This document shows, piece after piece, positions 50,784-62,879 of a stretch of DNA of 64,000 bases. Positions within the stretch are counted from its first letter, which is position 1; each line of letters begins with the position of its first letter. This stretch comes from Morella rubra (Eukaryota; Streptophyta; Magnoliopsida; Fagales; Myricaceae): the NCBI GenBank assembly GCA_003952965.2, contig CM025849.1:12488157-12552156 (forward strand), given 5' to 3'. A program made the position numbers and the translations under genes. The notes beneath the pieces are model-generated. The model saw only the letters and a list, made by a program, of their open reading frames with translations, was not told the origin of the DNA and did not search any database.

Positions 50784-50895
50784 TGCATGAGCATCAAAAA
50801 GTCATGCAAAAAATCATTCCTTGATGAGAACAGCACTCTAGAGTGTCAACAGATTGATGGAAAATTTTGAATAGCTTCACTCTGTGATACTCAAC
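50784..50895 (-). other. NOT2 5' UTR, second exon (inferred)
   Basis: 'aggcttcag|gttgag' on minus gives an acceptor at 50896/50895 upstream of the ATG at 50783. A donor 'gatctgcgtctcag|gtactct' is present at 53385 and, in a duplicate, at 52371. Confidence 0.45.
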
Positions 50896-51069
50896 CTGAA
50901 GCCTGGAAAGCACAACATAGTTGTAAGAGAGAACTCCAAATACCAAAAGAGCATTAGAACTGAGCAACCAGGAGAAAAATAAACTGAACGACAACACTGC
51001 AAACAATCCACACACAACAAGATATTATCCATGATTTCTACGCAAATACCACAAATGATTACAATAGTA

Positions 51070-53480
51070 AACTCATCCCTCTTTGGAATTCTGAAACCTT
51101 AACCACTCATTGGGAGTGTGTGCCACCGTTCTTAAAAATTAGTAACAACACTGTTTACAAAACTTGGTTTTTGCACCTCACTTTACGAGTGAAAAAAAAT
51201 ATATCTTAAATTCAAGTTCCATAGCTTCATGTAATAGAGACCTTGATTGTTCAAAAATCCGAAAAGTTACAGAACGACCAAAAATAAGAAAATGCAGCTG
51301 AGCGATGGTGCCTAGAAAAAAGATCATACAGAAAAATCAAAAGCCACGCCTCAAACAAAAAAGCTCCACGAATGTACTCCTGCTATACCGCTACACTTAA
51401 CGAAACCTTGATACTCTCCAACAATTTAATACAATGCAGCTATCCAGTGCTATTTCGACAGATGCTACACTAAGCAACTGCACATAAACCACTGGAGAAA
51501 TTTTCCATTTGATTCACTCTGAAAATGAAAGAAATCCCGCGAAACTAGAATACTAAAATGTAGATTTCATTTCTAATGGGACTGCTTACTATCGTCTGGC
51601 TTAGTTGAGGTAAGCCATTTTTTTCCTCCTCATAACGGTAAATGAGCAAGGAAACACATATTTCATAGCCTCCCGCACAGTTTCCGTTTCCCAAAGTTTC
51701 TATGTACCACAAAGGTTAAATGCCTAATTACTTCCAGTCTACACCCAAAATCTTCACCCGGATAAAAAACAAAACAAAGAAATGAACACTCTCCAATCAA
51801 AGCCTCTTCCAGAAGCCCCAACTAAGAGAATGAGATCGATAAAACAACACATAAACCACTGGACTTGGAAATTTTCCATTTGATTCACTCTGAAAATGAA
51901 AGAAATCCCGCGAAACTAGTCAAATACTAAAATGTAGATTTCATTTCTAATGGGACTGCTTACTATCGTCTGGCTTAGTTAGAGGTAAGCCATTTTTTTC
52001 CTCCTCATAACGGTAAATGAGCAAGGAAACACATATTTCATAGCCTCCCGCACAGTTTCCGTTTCCCAAAGTTTCTATGTACTTGAAGGTTAAATGCCTA
52101 ATTACTTCCAGTCTACACCCAAAATCTTCACCCGGATAAAAAACAAAACAAAGAAATGAACACTCTCCAATCAAAGCCTCTTCCAGAGAGCCCCAACTAA
52201 GAGAATGAGATCGATAAAACAACCAAGAAGGAACCGTTTCACGGTAACACGGAAACGAGGATTCGACGAGCTCGGCACGATTCGAGCAGGGCAGCCGGGG
52301 AGGAGTCCGAATCAACTTGGACTCAATTTGCGAGTGAGAGTCGCGACAGACAGAAAGAAGGAGAGAGTACCTGAGACGCAGATCGGGCGAAAGAGAGAGG
52401 GAAGAGGGAGTCTGCCTCTGAGTCGAAAGAGCGAGTTTTGTTTTTGAGTACCCTAAATCGAATGAAGGGAACTCATCCCTCTTTGGAATTCTGAAACCTT
52501 AAACTCAAGTGTGTGCCACCGTTCTTAAAAATTAGTAACAACACTGTTTACAAAACTTGGTTTTTGCACCTCACTTTACGAGTGAAAAAAAATATATCTT
52601 AAATTCAAGTTCCATAGCTTCATGTAATAGAGACCTTGATTGTTCAAAAATCCGAAAAGTTACAGAACGACCAAAAATAAGAAAATGCAGCTGAGCGATG
52701 GTGCCTAGAAAAAAGATCATACAGAAAAATCAAAAGCCACGCCTCAAACAAAAAAGCTCCACGAATGTACTCCTGCTATACCGCTACACTTAACGAAACC
52801 TTGATACTCTCCAACAATTTAATACAATGCAGCTATCCAGTGCTATTTCGACAGATGCTACACTAAGCAACTGCACATAAACCACTGGAGAAATTCTCCA
52901 TTTGATTCACTCTGAAAATGAAAGAAATCCCGCGAAACTAGAATACTAAAATGTAGATTTCATTTCTAATGGGACTGCTTACTATCGTCTGGCTTAGTTG
53001 AGGTAAGCCATTTTTTTCCTCCTCATAACGGTAAATGAGCAAGGAAACACATATTTCATAGCCTCCCGCACAGTTTCCGTTTCCCAAAGTTTCTATGTAC
53101 CACAAAGGTTAAATGCCTAATTACTTCCAGTCTACACCCAAAATCTTCACCCGGATAAAAAACAAAACAAAGAAATGAACACTCTCCAATCAAAGCCTCT
53201 TCCAGAAGCCCCAACTAAGAGAATGAGATCGATAAAACAACAAGAAGGAACCGTTTCACGGTAACACGGAAACGAGGATTCGACGAGCTCGGCACGATTC
53301 GACAGGGAAGCCGGGGAGGAGTCCGAATCAACTTGGACTCAATTTGCGAGTGAGAGTCGCGACAGACAGAGAAGGAGAGAGTACCTGAGACGCAGATCGG
53401 GCGAAAGAGAGAGGGAAGAGGGAGTCTGCCTCTGAGTCGAAAGAGCGAGTTTTGTTTTTGAGTACCCTAAATCGAATGAA
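51070..53480. repeat. Tandem duplication of NOT2 first exon and 5' intron sequence
   Basis: The segment 52469-53480 (starting 'actcatccctctttgg', ending 'ctaaatcgaatgaaggga') is preceded by another copy at about 51070-52468. That copy contains an internal repeat of its own: about 360 bases at 51483-51845 recur from about 51846. Both full units end with the putative NOT2 non-coding first exon (52371-52455 and 53385-53470). The middle block differs from the others by tiny insertions. Confidence 0.9.
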
Positions 53481-54008
53481 GGGAAAAAGAAGAGAGAAAG
53501 GGCCTCAGGGAAATGAAATGCTTTTGCTCCCGACAATGAATCATAGGGGTAAAGTTTGTGTGCGGCGGAGACTAGTTGTAGCCGCTTTTGTGACCGAAGG
53601 TTCCGTGTATGAAAATAAAATCCAAATAAAATAAAAAAATAAAGAAAAGAAAGAATTTTACTCAAATGATTTTAATAACTTATTTTATCATGGAATGCTT
53701 TTGTCCCGGGTCACTCTGAGATATAGTGGAAGAGTCAGAAATTCATCTTTCCGGAGCTACACCATTCATCTTTTAGCAAAAATCTATACATGCATTTTTA
53801 CGTAGTTTTCAGATTTAAACTAAAACTATAGTTCATTAATTTTGCTAAATATTCTTTGGACTTGAATGATACGAAGTTCATATTTTTGCAGCCAAATATT
53901 ATTTTTTCAAGCAACCTTTTGAATAAGACTCGAGAAACGACGGGGTTTTTTTTTGGGAGTCGTGTTCTCCTTGCCTCCCTTCCTCCCGTGCCAAGGTGTG
54001 GGCAGGTT
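53481..54008. other. Intergenic, presumed NOT2 promoter side
   Basis: No gene is supported. The 60-codon plus ORF at 53452 begins inside the NOT2 leader and looks like chance. Confidence 0.4.
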
Positions 54009-55075
54009 TGTTGGGAATAACTTTCGTTAGGCCCGATAGATTGGAAGATATTGCAGAAAATCATCTTCACGGTAATTCATAAAAATAGATAATTATCTTT
54101 GTATATGTCCCCCTTCTTCTAACCTTTTCTTAGATACTTAATACAATATCAGAAGATATTCTTTCATGCTTTGTATTGTCTTTATAAATAGAGATCTTCA
54201 ATTGTAATCTGTATAGACTTACAAAATACAGTCATCTTTCACAGTGGATGTAGGTCTTTTAGACCGAACCACTTAAAATCTCTTGTCTCTTGTTACTATT
54301 TCTCTCCTATCTTCACTCTAGCCTTTTTCTTCTTGGTATCAATCAACAAAACATGTCTTCCACATCTTAAAAGTTGGCAATTTTGTCACTCTTCGTTTGA
54401 ATGTCTCTTGCAAATAGTCAAGAGCTATCTCACTGGTGAATTTTCACCTTCGCTATACTTATAGCAAATCGTCGTTTGAGAGAAAAAAAATAAGTGAAAG
54501 AGAGAGAGAGAAAAAAAAAGATAGAGCATGAGATATGTTTGGTAAGGGTCGCTTATGATTTCAAGATCTGATCACTTTCAGTCACTCTTCAAGGTCGTGT
54601 GCTTATGATCTGATATCAAGGACTGATCAAATTAAAAAATGAAAAAAAAGGTGATATGTTCAGCAATGAGCAAGGATCTATGATTTCAAGGTCCGATCAC
54701 CTTTAGATTTCGTTTTTCAAACACAAGATTTCAAATTTCTCCATCTTGTATTTGAGGAAGGATGTTAGAGATAATATCATAATCAAATCTTAAAGATTTA
54801 ATATGATATTATAGTTACCACGATATCAAAGATTTGTTATGAAGATTCAAATTTCAAATGTAGAGATTCAAATTTAAATATAAGAATATTTTCCTATTAT
54901 GCTCTGTATGTCTCTATAAATAGAGATCTTTAATTGTAATCTGTATGGACTCATAATACAAAATACAGTCATAGAGGACTTTCAGTAGAAGTAGGTATTC
55001 TAGACTAAACTACTTAAAATCTCTTGTCTCTTGTTACTATTTCTCTCCCCTCTTCACTTTAGCCTTTTTCTTCTT
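54009..55075 (+). mobile_element. TRIM-like miniature LTR retrotransposon
   Basis: Two similar blocks (about 54130-54334 and 54880-55075) share 'tctataaatagagatctt', 'aattgtaatctgtat' and 'aaatctcttgtctcttgtta' and end 'gcctttttcttctt'. The first is followed by 'ggtatcaatcaa' (54335), like a Met-tRNA primer-binding site. The second is preceded by a purine tract 'gaggaagga' and begins TGTTAGAG at 54763. The internal region is only about 430 nt with no ORF. This matches a terminal-repeat retrotransposon in miniature, or a Copia-derived deletion product. The 5' parts of the two LTRs are diverged, so the left border is uncertain. Confidence 0.6.
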
Positions 55076-55772
55076 AATTAATACCTGAATCAAGATTTAC
55101 ACACACAAAGTACCCCTTTTTGAAATCTATGAGCTAATATCTTCCTACACACAATCTTAATTCTATCTTTTCAAAAGATACTAACTTGAGCATCTAAAGC
55201 TGACCCCACAGGAAGGCTCCTCTATCTCTCTCTCATCTTGCAGGTTCCCACACACTTGGGGTTTGAAAGTTGTCCATTGTTCATTAATTAAGCTGAACAA
55301 ATTTGGCTCGATCAGTTGGCGACGTCTGTGGGAAATAATTTTGCATTCTTTGCAAGTTCTGATTTTGATTTTCACTCCCTTCGATGAATTTCTTCTCATT
55401 CTTCTTTCCTTCTTTCAGTAAAGAGATTGTGAGCTAACACACTTGAAAGCTTTGGAGTTGTTACCCACCCCAAACAAAAGAAGAATACATCGAAAGGTGC
55501 TCCTTAGAGAATTTGCTTTCTGAGCAAACAAATACCGACAAGAACCACTATAACATCTCCAAGAACCAGGGGAAAATCTTCTACTCAATACTAATGCAAG
55601 GGAAGAAGAAGAAGAAACCAGTAGCGATGTTGCTCTTCATCGCTCTCCCCAAGGACAATTCCACTTCCTCGACCACCATCACCTTTGCCTTTGATGGTAG
55701 TGAAGATTTGTTCATCCCCTTTTTTTGTCATCTCTTAAGGCCGATGAATCCATTGTTTGGTATTGAAATTTA

Positions 55773-56080
55773 GGCTTGATTCCAATACTTTTATTCATAA
55801 TGGTTCGATTAACAAGTACGCAAAATGTGGGTTTGCTAAGGACACTCGATCCCCTTTGATTCCTTTTCTAAGCTGGATCTCGTGTCTTGTAATGTTATGA
55901 TCAGGGTATATGAAAATGGGCAGTAGGAAGATGCTCGCCGGTTGTTTGATGTAATGCTCGGTAAAGGTTGTGTCTCCTAAACGACTATGGTCACGGGTCT
56001 GATCTAAAATGATTGTTGGTTCGAGGTCATTGAGGCTTTCAAAGATATGAAGTCTAGCACCAATCTTCAGCTGGGATGCA
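55773..56080 (+). pseudogene. Pentatricopeptide-repeat (PPR) gene fragment, dead
   Basis: After allowing one missing base near 55779 and one near 55850, the translation reads like a plant PLS-type PPR protein: SNTFIHNGSINKYAKCGFAK, then FDSFSKLDLVSCNVMIRVYE, then EDARRLFDVMLGKGCVS, then TTMVTGLI, EVIEAFKDMKS. At least three in-frame stops (TAG after ENGQ, TAA after KGCVS, TAA after GLI) interrupt it. Motifs such as MYAKCG, VSxNVMI and DARRLFD are diagnostic. It resembles mitochondrial editing-factor-type PPRs. About 100 codons remain, inside the gypsy remnant. Confidence 0.75.
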
Positions 56081-56141
56081 AACTGTTAGTTATTCCCATT
56101 CTTCCCCATGGCGTTGTCCAATTTGAATTTTTTTTTTTTTT

Positions 56142-56207
56142 ATCAATTGTGGAGAATATCGTTTCATTCCACTCATCAATTGTGGAGAATATTGTTTCAT
56201 TCCACTC
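56142..56207 (+). repeat. 33-bp tandem duplication
   Basis: Two adjacent units of 33 bp (56142-56174, 56175-56207), starting 'atcaattgtggagaatat', differ at one base. No coding meaning is apparent. Confidence 0.9.
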
Positions 56208-56926
56208 GATTCAAGGACAAGAAAAAAAGCTAATGCCCCTTTTTGGTATTAGAAAATATTTTTTTTTTGTTGTTATGGTTTACAGCACTTCATATTATAA
56301 TGCGTGCTCGAGTTGCGTAGAGATCTAGCATGTGAAGCAATGTGCGAGTCCTTAGTTCTTTTGCTAAGAGAAAATGATATCTTCAATTAGGCCAAATCGG
56401 TGCAAGGAAATTTTCGTGCAGCTTGGCAAAAGGCTAGCACCATTCATGAGAAGCCTATATTTAGGCCATCCATTTTGTATGGGGGCAATCGAATAGAGTA
56501 GCGACTCATGCTTCATGGATTTCTCCAACTTGGCTCATATTTTTAGGCTTTGCACAAAAAGATCAAAACAACAATTTTTGAACCTCTTAGCTCTTTAAAC
56601 CAATGCTTATGAAATGACCCGCAACTGCAGACAAAAAGGTACATATCTTTAGAGCTTTTGGACTCACAAGCAAATATAGCTTTGAGAGTATCTTTGAAAA
56701 CTCAAGTAAAACGGAAAAAACTTTGACCATAAAATCAAAAATTTTCAATATCTTGATGTTGGAAGGATTCTAACATGTGCCATAACAAATATTTTACTCT
56801 ATGGTTTCAATATTGATTTGTATTACTTGTTTGCTGCTACTTTAGTTTTGTTTGCATCTAGCATTCCCAAGTTTAAGGACACAGAAGATAGGTACCACGT
56901 AATAAAATAAAATAAAATAATAATAA

Positions 56927-58263
56927 GGCTAAATTATAACACGTGTACCTATGGTATCATTTTTTCTTAGAAATGTCCCTAGGGTTCATTTTTTATCCCT
57001 CTGTCCCTGTGGTTTAACCCATTTCCCATATATGCCCTTCATTCAATTTTGTTCTTGGTGGAAATTGTTGATATGTTCAATCCGTCCACATCATGTCCTA
57101 TTAAACTAAGACACATGTCAACTTCGCTGACTATACATGCAAACCCACCTAAAATGCCGAATTTGACGATTTTTTCATTGCCACATCAGCTGCAAAAGAC
57201 CAAATTGGCCATTGAATTTTCTCTGTTATGTTCGTGCAAATCAGAAAACTGAGAAGGACCGAAGCTTAGAAGAAAAAAAAACTGAGAAGGACCGGAGCCC
57301 TTGTTCATGTTAAGTTTATGCATTCTGACGTCAAGTTCGTGCAAATCTTCATTTCTCTGTTAAGTTCTTTTCGTTTTGTTTTCCTCTACTTTGTAGATTA
57401 ACCATTTGAAACACATGGTTCCAAATATCCAAACTGATTTTTCAACCCTTCAACTTACTAAAATTCTACTTTAGTTTCCAACTTTTTTGCCAAAATGCAC
57501 CTGATTCACCTTGTTTGTCGTATAATTGACTTAAAGCTTTATACTTCTCTTTTCTATTTTAAAATTTAAACCTTATTTAAATAGCGTTTTAAACAAAAAT
57601 AAGGCAGAACAAATATCTTAACAGTCAAAAAACTTGCATTCTTGGATGATTTTCCTCAAATTTACTTAGCAACCAAATAGAGCAAAACCCCACACTTCCC
57701 ACTCCCCTAAAGAGATGAGCTTACTCAAATCGTCCTTGTTGATAATATCGAATTTATTACAAAAGTACATTAGGATGACTTCTCCAGCAGCATCGGCTAC
57801 CTTGTTGGCGACCTTGGCAAAGTGATCGAGCTCAGAATCTTGAAAGTCTAGATGCTTGTGAATTTAGGGGGAAACGTGGGAGCTAGGGTTCTTCGTGGGA
57901 TTTGGGGAAAACATGGGCGAAATTCTTATGCACGAGTAAGGGAGAACATGGTCGCAGAAGGATGAAGTCATTTTAGTTTGTGTGAAAATTTTTAATTGAC
58001 GTGGCAGTGGCAAAATCATCAATTCATGCATCTTGGCTGGTGTGGCATGTACAGTGTGACGACCCAGTCAATGAAGTTGACACGTGTCGTAGTTTAATAG
58101 GATATAACGTGAACGGGTTGAACATGTCAACAATTTCAGTCAAGTTGGATAGAAGGACATATGTAGGAAATGGGTTAAACCATAGGGACAGAGGGAAAAA
58201 ATGAACCCTAGGGACATTTCTAGGAAAAGTTGATACCACAGGGATACATGTTATAATTTGGCC
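56927..58263. mobile_element. TIR element with captured IMPL2/HISN7 exon (Pack-MULE-like)
   Basis: Long inverted repeats of about 265 bp frame a 1337-bp unit. The left arm (56927-57190) starts ggctaaattataacacgtgt. The reverse complement of the right arm (57998-58263) starts ggccaaattataacatgtat. Both contain 'aatgtccctagggttcattttt', split across related text, and 'tttaacccatttcc'. No transposase ORF. The flanks are TA-rich and no clear 9-bp duplication could be read. Inside lies a fragment of a histidinol-phosphatase gene. The class is inferred from arm length and cargo. Confidence 0.75.
57716..57960 (-). pseudogene. Captured 5' fragment of bifunctional phosphatase IMPL2 (histidinol-phosphatase)
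   Basis: On minus, 57851-57716 encodes DFQDSELDHFAKVANKVADA, then AGEVILMYFCNKFDI, then INKDDLSK. This is the N-terminal helix of the inositol-monophosphatase-like enzyme IMPL2/HISN7, which makes histidinol from histidinol phosphate in plastids. Upstream, a possible start (ATG near 57915) gives only 16 codons before a stop. The catalytic metal-binding motifs of the family are absent, so the fragment has no enzyme function. It sits between the arms of the TIR element. Confidence 0.75.
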
Positions 58264-60096
58264 TATTATAATAATGTCATGGGACATGATTATAAGCATT
58301 GGAAGGAAAACTATACTTTTACAATCAACCTCGTAAAGATGACATCTAAGCATGGTTAAGGTGAATGGCCCTAACCAACTCTTAACCATCCTAAAATTCT
58401 CAAAACAGTGATAATTAAGTGCTTTTGACTTTTCTCAAATATGAGAAAAATAGTTAAAGTGCCTTCACATTGATACAGATATATTTCTTCCATTATTTGT
58501 ATCTACCTCCTTGAGTTCAATTATTAAAAGTGCTTTGCTTTTGAATTTTGCAATGCGAAAGTTGTTTTCCTATATTTCCAATTATGGTAAAACTGATTAA
58601 GTTCAAGCAAGTGAAAACATGGTTTATACCAAAATTTGAGGGGTGTTGTACAGTAGATACTATTTTTATTGACGAAAAAAATTGTTTTCCTCTCAAGCCT
58701 AAGGCGTGAAGACACTTGAATTGTATTAAACTAAAATGCCCTTTAAGTGAGAATTGAATTGGATAAGGATAAAAGTATGTTGTATCCAAACAGATGTTTG
58801 ACACAAGCCAATTGATTGTCTTAGTCTTTGGCATGGTGCCATCGTGAAAGACTTGAAAGGAATTTTGAAAGAGCTATATGAAATAAGAAGTTCAAGCTAT
58901 TTTTCGAATTTGGATTATGTAGTTAACTAGCTGACATTCTTAATTGATGTCCTTAGCTTCTACATCAATGTGTTGTGGGAATTGTGTTACCCTCTACTAA
59001 ATCAACTTGCGAATGGTTTCCTTTCTCCCTCTAATAAATGATTCCCTGATGGGTGTCTTGTTGAAAGTCTATTGCGTTTACTACAAATGTATCGCTCAAA
59101 ATGGCATACTATTAGGCAAGTGTCTCAAAAATCTTTGTAGAAAATTTGAGGCTTTTGTGTTGGAAGTCCGCATGAAGTGCAACCACGTAATTCAACAACA
59201 ATTTTTGTACATGAGCCTTAATACAATACCAATTGGGTTGTTTAAGTGTGCAATTACTTGGTTTTCAGTTCACCTATTAAAGGATGAATCCAGGTTTATT
59301 CTTTATGGAATAAAGCAGGGATTTTTTTTTGTAAATATATCATTTGCATCGTTTTACATAGTTGGTTTCGAACGAGCTACCCATGAAAGTTCTTTGTTGT
59401 TGATGGGTTGTTGGATTGTTAGACAACAAATATCTCATTCTATCTCAAGTAATAAGGAAGGTATTCTTGCTCGGTATTCGTCTTATCAGGACCATCTCAA
59501 ATTAACCTTTAATTGCAAACACTACATGAGGAACTTTATGAGGCGTTGAGGTCTAGCCAAGCATATCAGTCAGGTTTAGCCCTAAGATGGCCTGAGAGGA
59601 CGAGGACACTGCTCGCCAAAAGGAGGGTGTGCATGTCCTCCATAAGTTTAACTTATCTTGTTACTGATCTCTTTTGCAGTATGATTTAATATGTGAAATG
59701 TTATTGGCTATAATTTATCTCACCTGATACAATAAATTTTACACTTTATCTTATGTCGTGATTTAGGTATGCACCCGAGTCACATGCTCAAGGGGCTTAA
59801 CCCATGCTTACCCTTGCCAAAAATCCAGAATAAAAGTCCATGTTCAGTCTCCAAAAAATCACCATTAGCCAAAGCTCCGATGACACTTTACAAGGACACT
59901 TCACCTTAAGGACCTTAAAGGAAACAATATTCTCCATCCCTAAAATGGGGAATATCTTAAAAAGTACTATTAATAATCTCGGGAAAAGAGAAAGCCTTAA
60001 GGGAATGTTCAAGATGTGTTGAGCATGAGGGCTAGGTGAGCCTCAGGGAGCATTCTCCCGGCCTTTATTTTAGTGCCCAAGAGAATTGGGGGCTAC
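58264..60096. other. Unidentified internal part of the gypsy remnant
   Basis: Several ORFs up to 180 codons (59007-59549, +) show no domain I recognise. The composition is AT-rich. I annotate nothing within it. Confidence 0.4.
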
Positions 60097-60369
60097 TGAT
60101 GGGTATGAAATTTTCAGCCCACTTGGCAGGAAAAGCCCAACACACCCAAACGAGGCCCAACAAGCAAAAGTCCAAAAAAAAAGGGAGAGCAAGAGAGATC
60201 TTCTCTGACCTACTGAAAAAAAATAATATGAGGTCACTCTTAAAAAGCTCTTTATTACACACGCAGAAGACTCCTTTTGAGATCTATGAGCTAATCTCTT
60301 CCCTACACACACTCTTAATCCATTTTTCCACAAGATACTGACTTGAGCATCGGAGGGTGACCCATGGAG

Positions 60370-60375
<6 letters not shown>

Positions 60376-60404
<29 letters not shown>
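60376..60404 (+). repeat. CT microsatellite in the right gypsy LTR
   Basis: About 14 CT units, against a shorter 'ctctatctctctctc' at the same place in the left LTR (about 55220). Confidence 0.9.
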
Positions 60405-60407
<3 letters not shown>

Positions 60408-60669
60408 GTTGCAGGTTTCCACACCTAGAGTTTAAAGGTTGCCCATCGTTCATCGATTGGGCTAGAAAAAATTTGACTCAATCATAATTGTAATTAATAT
60501 TTAGATCAAGATCGACATAACTTAGGTAGAATTCAACTAACATATTGAACTCATTTGTATCAAAAAGAGATTGTGCCAAAATGATTGTCCATTGTATGAA
60601 AGACAAAATGATTTCAAAACATCATCGTGATATCTCACAAAAAGATAAATCGAATAATGCACTACACAT

Positions 60670-60975
60670 TTTCTGATCTAGGTGATGTTTGGATAACAAA
60701 ACTTTTTGAAATTTTGCTAAAAAAGTGAAAAAATTTTCTATTTAATCATTGGCCTCAATTTCTATATAAAAAAAAAAAAAAACATAAAAACTCATAAAAA
60801 TTCTTCTTACAAAAATCTTCATCCAAACATTCCTTTTTACTCTCACATTCTTTAAGAGAATAAATTTCAAAAACTTTCTCTTTCCAAACATCATTTTATG
60901 GACCCTACTATTTTCACAAACACCTAAAAAAACATATCTCAAAAATTTTTCCCATTTCTAAACAAATGCCAACAT
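60670..60975. repeat. MITE-like element
   Basis: The left end 'gatgtttggataacaaaac' and right-side 'ccaaacatc', 'tctaaacaaatgccaac' form the loose inverted ends common in hAT/PIF-type miniature elements of plants. The interior is AT-rich. The border is approximate. Confidence 0.4.
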
Positions 60976-62300
60976 TTTTTCCACATGCTATTTACAAAAT
61001 TCTGTCTATCCTTTTTAATTAGCAATCATTGGCCTGCAAATCAACTAACTCAAGGCCCAAGTAGCCTATTAGAAAGCCGCATTATCTGGCATCAAAGTCT
61101 TGGGCCCAGAGTCAAGCTTCGGCTTTGGATTTCATTTGACTCCATGCACATTTATATGAGTGAAGGGCAAGGGGCCCAATGCCCCCTGTCGGGCAAAGGT
61201 CAGAAAAAACTTATTTTTGATTTTTTTTTTTTAACTTTTTCATAGAAGTGGCCTAATAAACAAAATATTTGGTTTGGCTCCCTAAAATATTTTCTGTTAA
61301 TGTCTCCGAAAATTTGAACAAAAGATAGAAAATACTTGTTTGGGAGACCAATACATTGGGAATCTTTTAGTGGGTTAATAGACATCACTCAACCTATAAG
61401 CTTGAGAGTTGAGACCTAACTTTGTTAAATTAATTGGTTACACTTATAGCCAGTTTTTAATGTGAGACTCAACTTGTTTATTCAACCATAGTGTTTATGC
61501 AAAAGCCATAATACCCGTGACTCTTAAAAAATTTGATCGGTCAAAAAAAGAAAATTTTTACTTCGAATATCATAACTTTCAACCAATTGTCAATTACAGT
61601 ACGAAAATCGTCATATTTAGTTGTTAAATTATCAAAATGTTCATCCTCTAATTAATAAGATCATACGGTTGAAATATGCAAACTTCGAGGTACAATATTG
61701 TCGGTAAATCATATGACACGACGAAAATTAATGAATTTGATAGTTTCGAAGCTAAATGTGATAATTTTTCATAATTTAGACTTGCAGTTGAGTTTTGGTT
61801 GAGAGTAGGGGGCTAAAAATGAATATTCTTAAAAATAAGAGAAAAAAGAGAAAGTTTAAATATGAAGTCAACTCTTTCTTAACAAAGAAATTTATGAGAT
61901 ATTTATTTGTTAAACATTAAATAGGCCTCATTAACTTTTCAAATGGAACATGGTATTGTCTCGTACTTCATACATGGCCCTTTGCCTTTGGAGGCACAAG
62001 AACCGCACTGATTTGGACTAAAATGTTATTTTTAATATTGTTCTCCCAAATGTCAAAGATGAAGTACAACAGTTAATTATATGATGTATTAAACTTGGTA
62101 ATTGAAGTATTTGCTTGGCCATTTCTTCGCATGATTTGTTATAGGGGCCGGCCAGATACAGAGAGCTTTGTCTTCAAATTTTATTTTTTTTGTGCGACGT
62201 GGATTGGTTTGGAATCTTGTTCATTATTTCGATACATCGATTCTCGCCGGGGGTTCGTAACTCCTCTGCCCCCTTAGTCAACTTCTTCGGCGTGCCGATT
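60976..62300. other. Gene-free intergenic stretch
   Basis: Only short ORFs are present, with no domains, splice-linked exons or clear repeat ends. Confidence 0.4.
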
Positions 62301-62314
62301 TTTTTTTCTGGTTT

Positions 62315-62345
<31 letters not shown>

Positions 62346-62346
62346 T
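62300..62346. repeat. T-run followed by a run of more than 20 G
   Basis: A T tract of about 12 is followed directly by about 22 G (62324-62345). A similar T/G junction is at about 47318-47350. These are low-complexity sites where assembly length is unreliable. Confidence 0.9.
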
Positions 62347-62879
62347 GTGGGTGCAAGTGATCAGATTGCGGGCCAGAGGTTTTTTGTTTTATTTGCAAGT
62401 GGCATGCACGTAGGTAGAATTATCTTACCCCCCAAAAAAAAAAAAACAAAGAAAAAGGCATGCACGTTGAAGCTTTCTCATTTGCAATCCGGATCATTTA
62501 GAAGACTGATCAAATCCTACGGACTTGTTAAGGAGCATTTTCTTCACAAGTTTTCTTATGAGCAAATCAAGTTAGATATTTACCAAGAGTTTAAATTAGG
62601 TAATAATTATGGCTTCGTCTGTTTGATCATCAAAGATGACCTAATAAGTTCTTCATCCTGTATCGATCGTGCCTGAATAAAAAAGAAAGAAAAAAGAAAA
62701 GAAACATTGTATTATGCCCCATATTATAGACAAAAATAAAATTGGACGTTATAACTTTTAATTTGTTTGATTACGCCTTAAAAGTTTTAAAAAGAACAAA
62801 TCATTGCCCTCCATTTGATTTGGCTATTAAATCAGACATAAAGTGATGTGGAGTCACCGAAATACTCCTCAAAGTAAAA

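Larger units (their letters stand above)
55097..60484 (+). mobile_element. Decayed Ty3/gypsy-type LTR retrotransposon with nested inserts
   Basis: The right LTR (60097-60484) begins TGATGGGTATG after the polypurine tract 'gaattgggggctac' and ends 'caatca'. A truncated left LTR piece (about 55097-55314) matches its second half ('atctatgagctaat', 'gacttgagcat', '(ct)n tct.catgttgcaggtt'). After it comes 'ttggcgacgtctgtggga' (55316-55333), the well-known sequence next to the primer-binding site in plant gypsy elements. No intact gag or pol is visible. The inside holds a PPR fragment, a nested TIR element (56927-58263) and unidentified sequence; 59840-60020 could be a remnant of the pol end. Confidence 0.65.

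Noticed and set aside
59007-59549. 180-codon ORF within the gypsy remnant.
   Set aside because: No motif of gag, pol or a host gene could be recognised.
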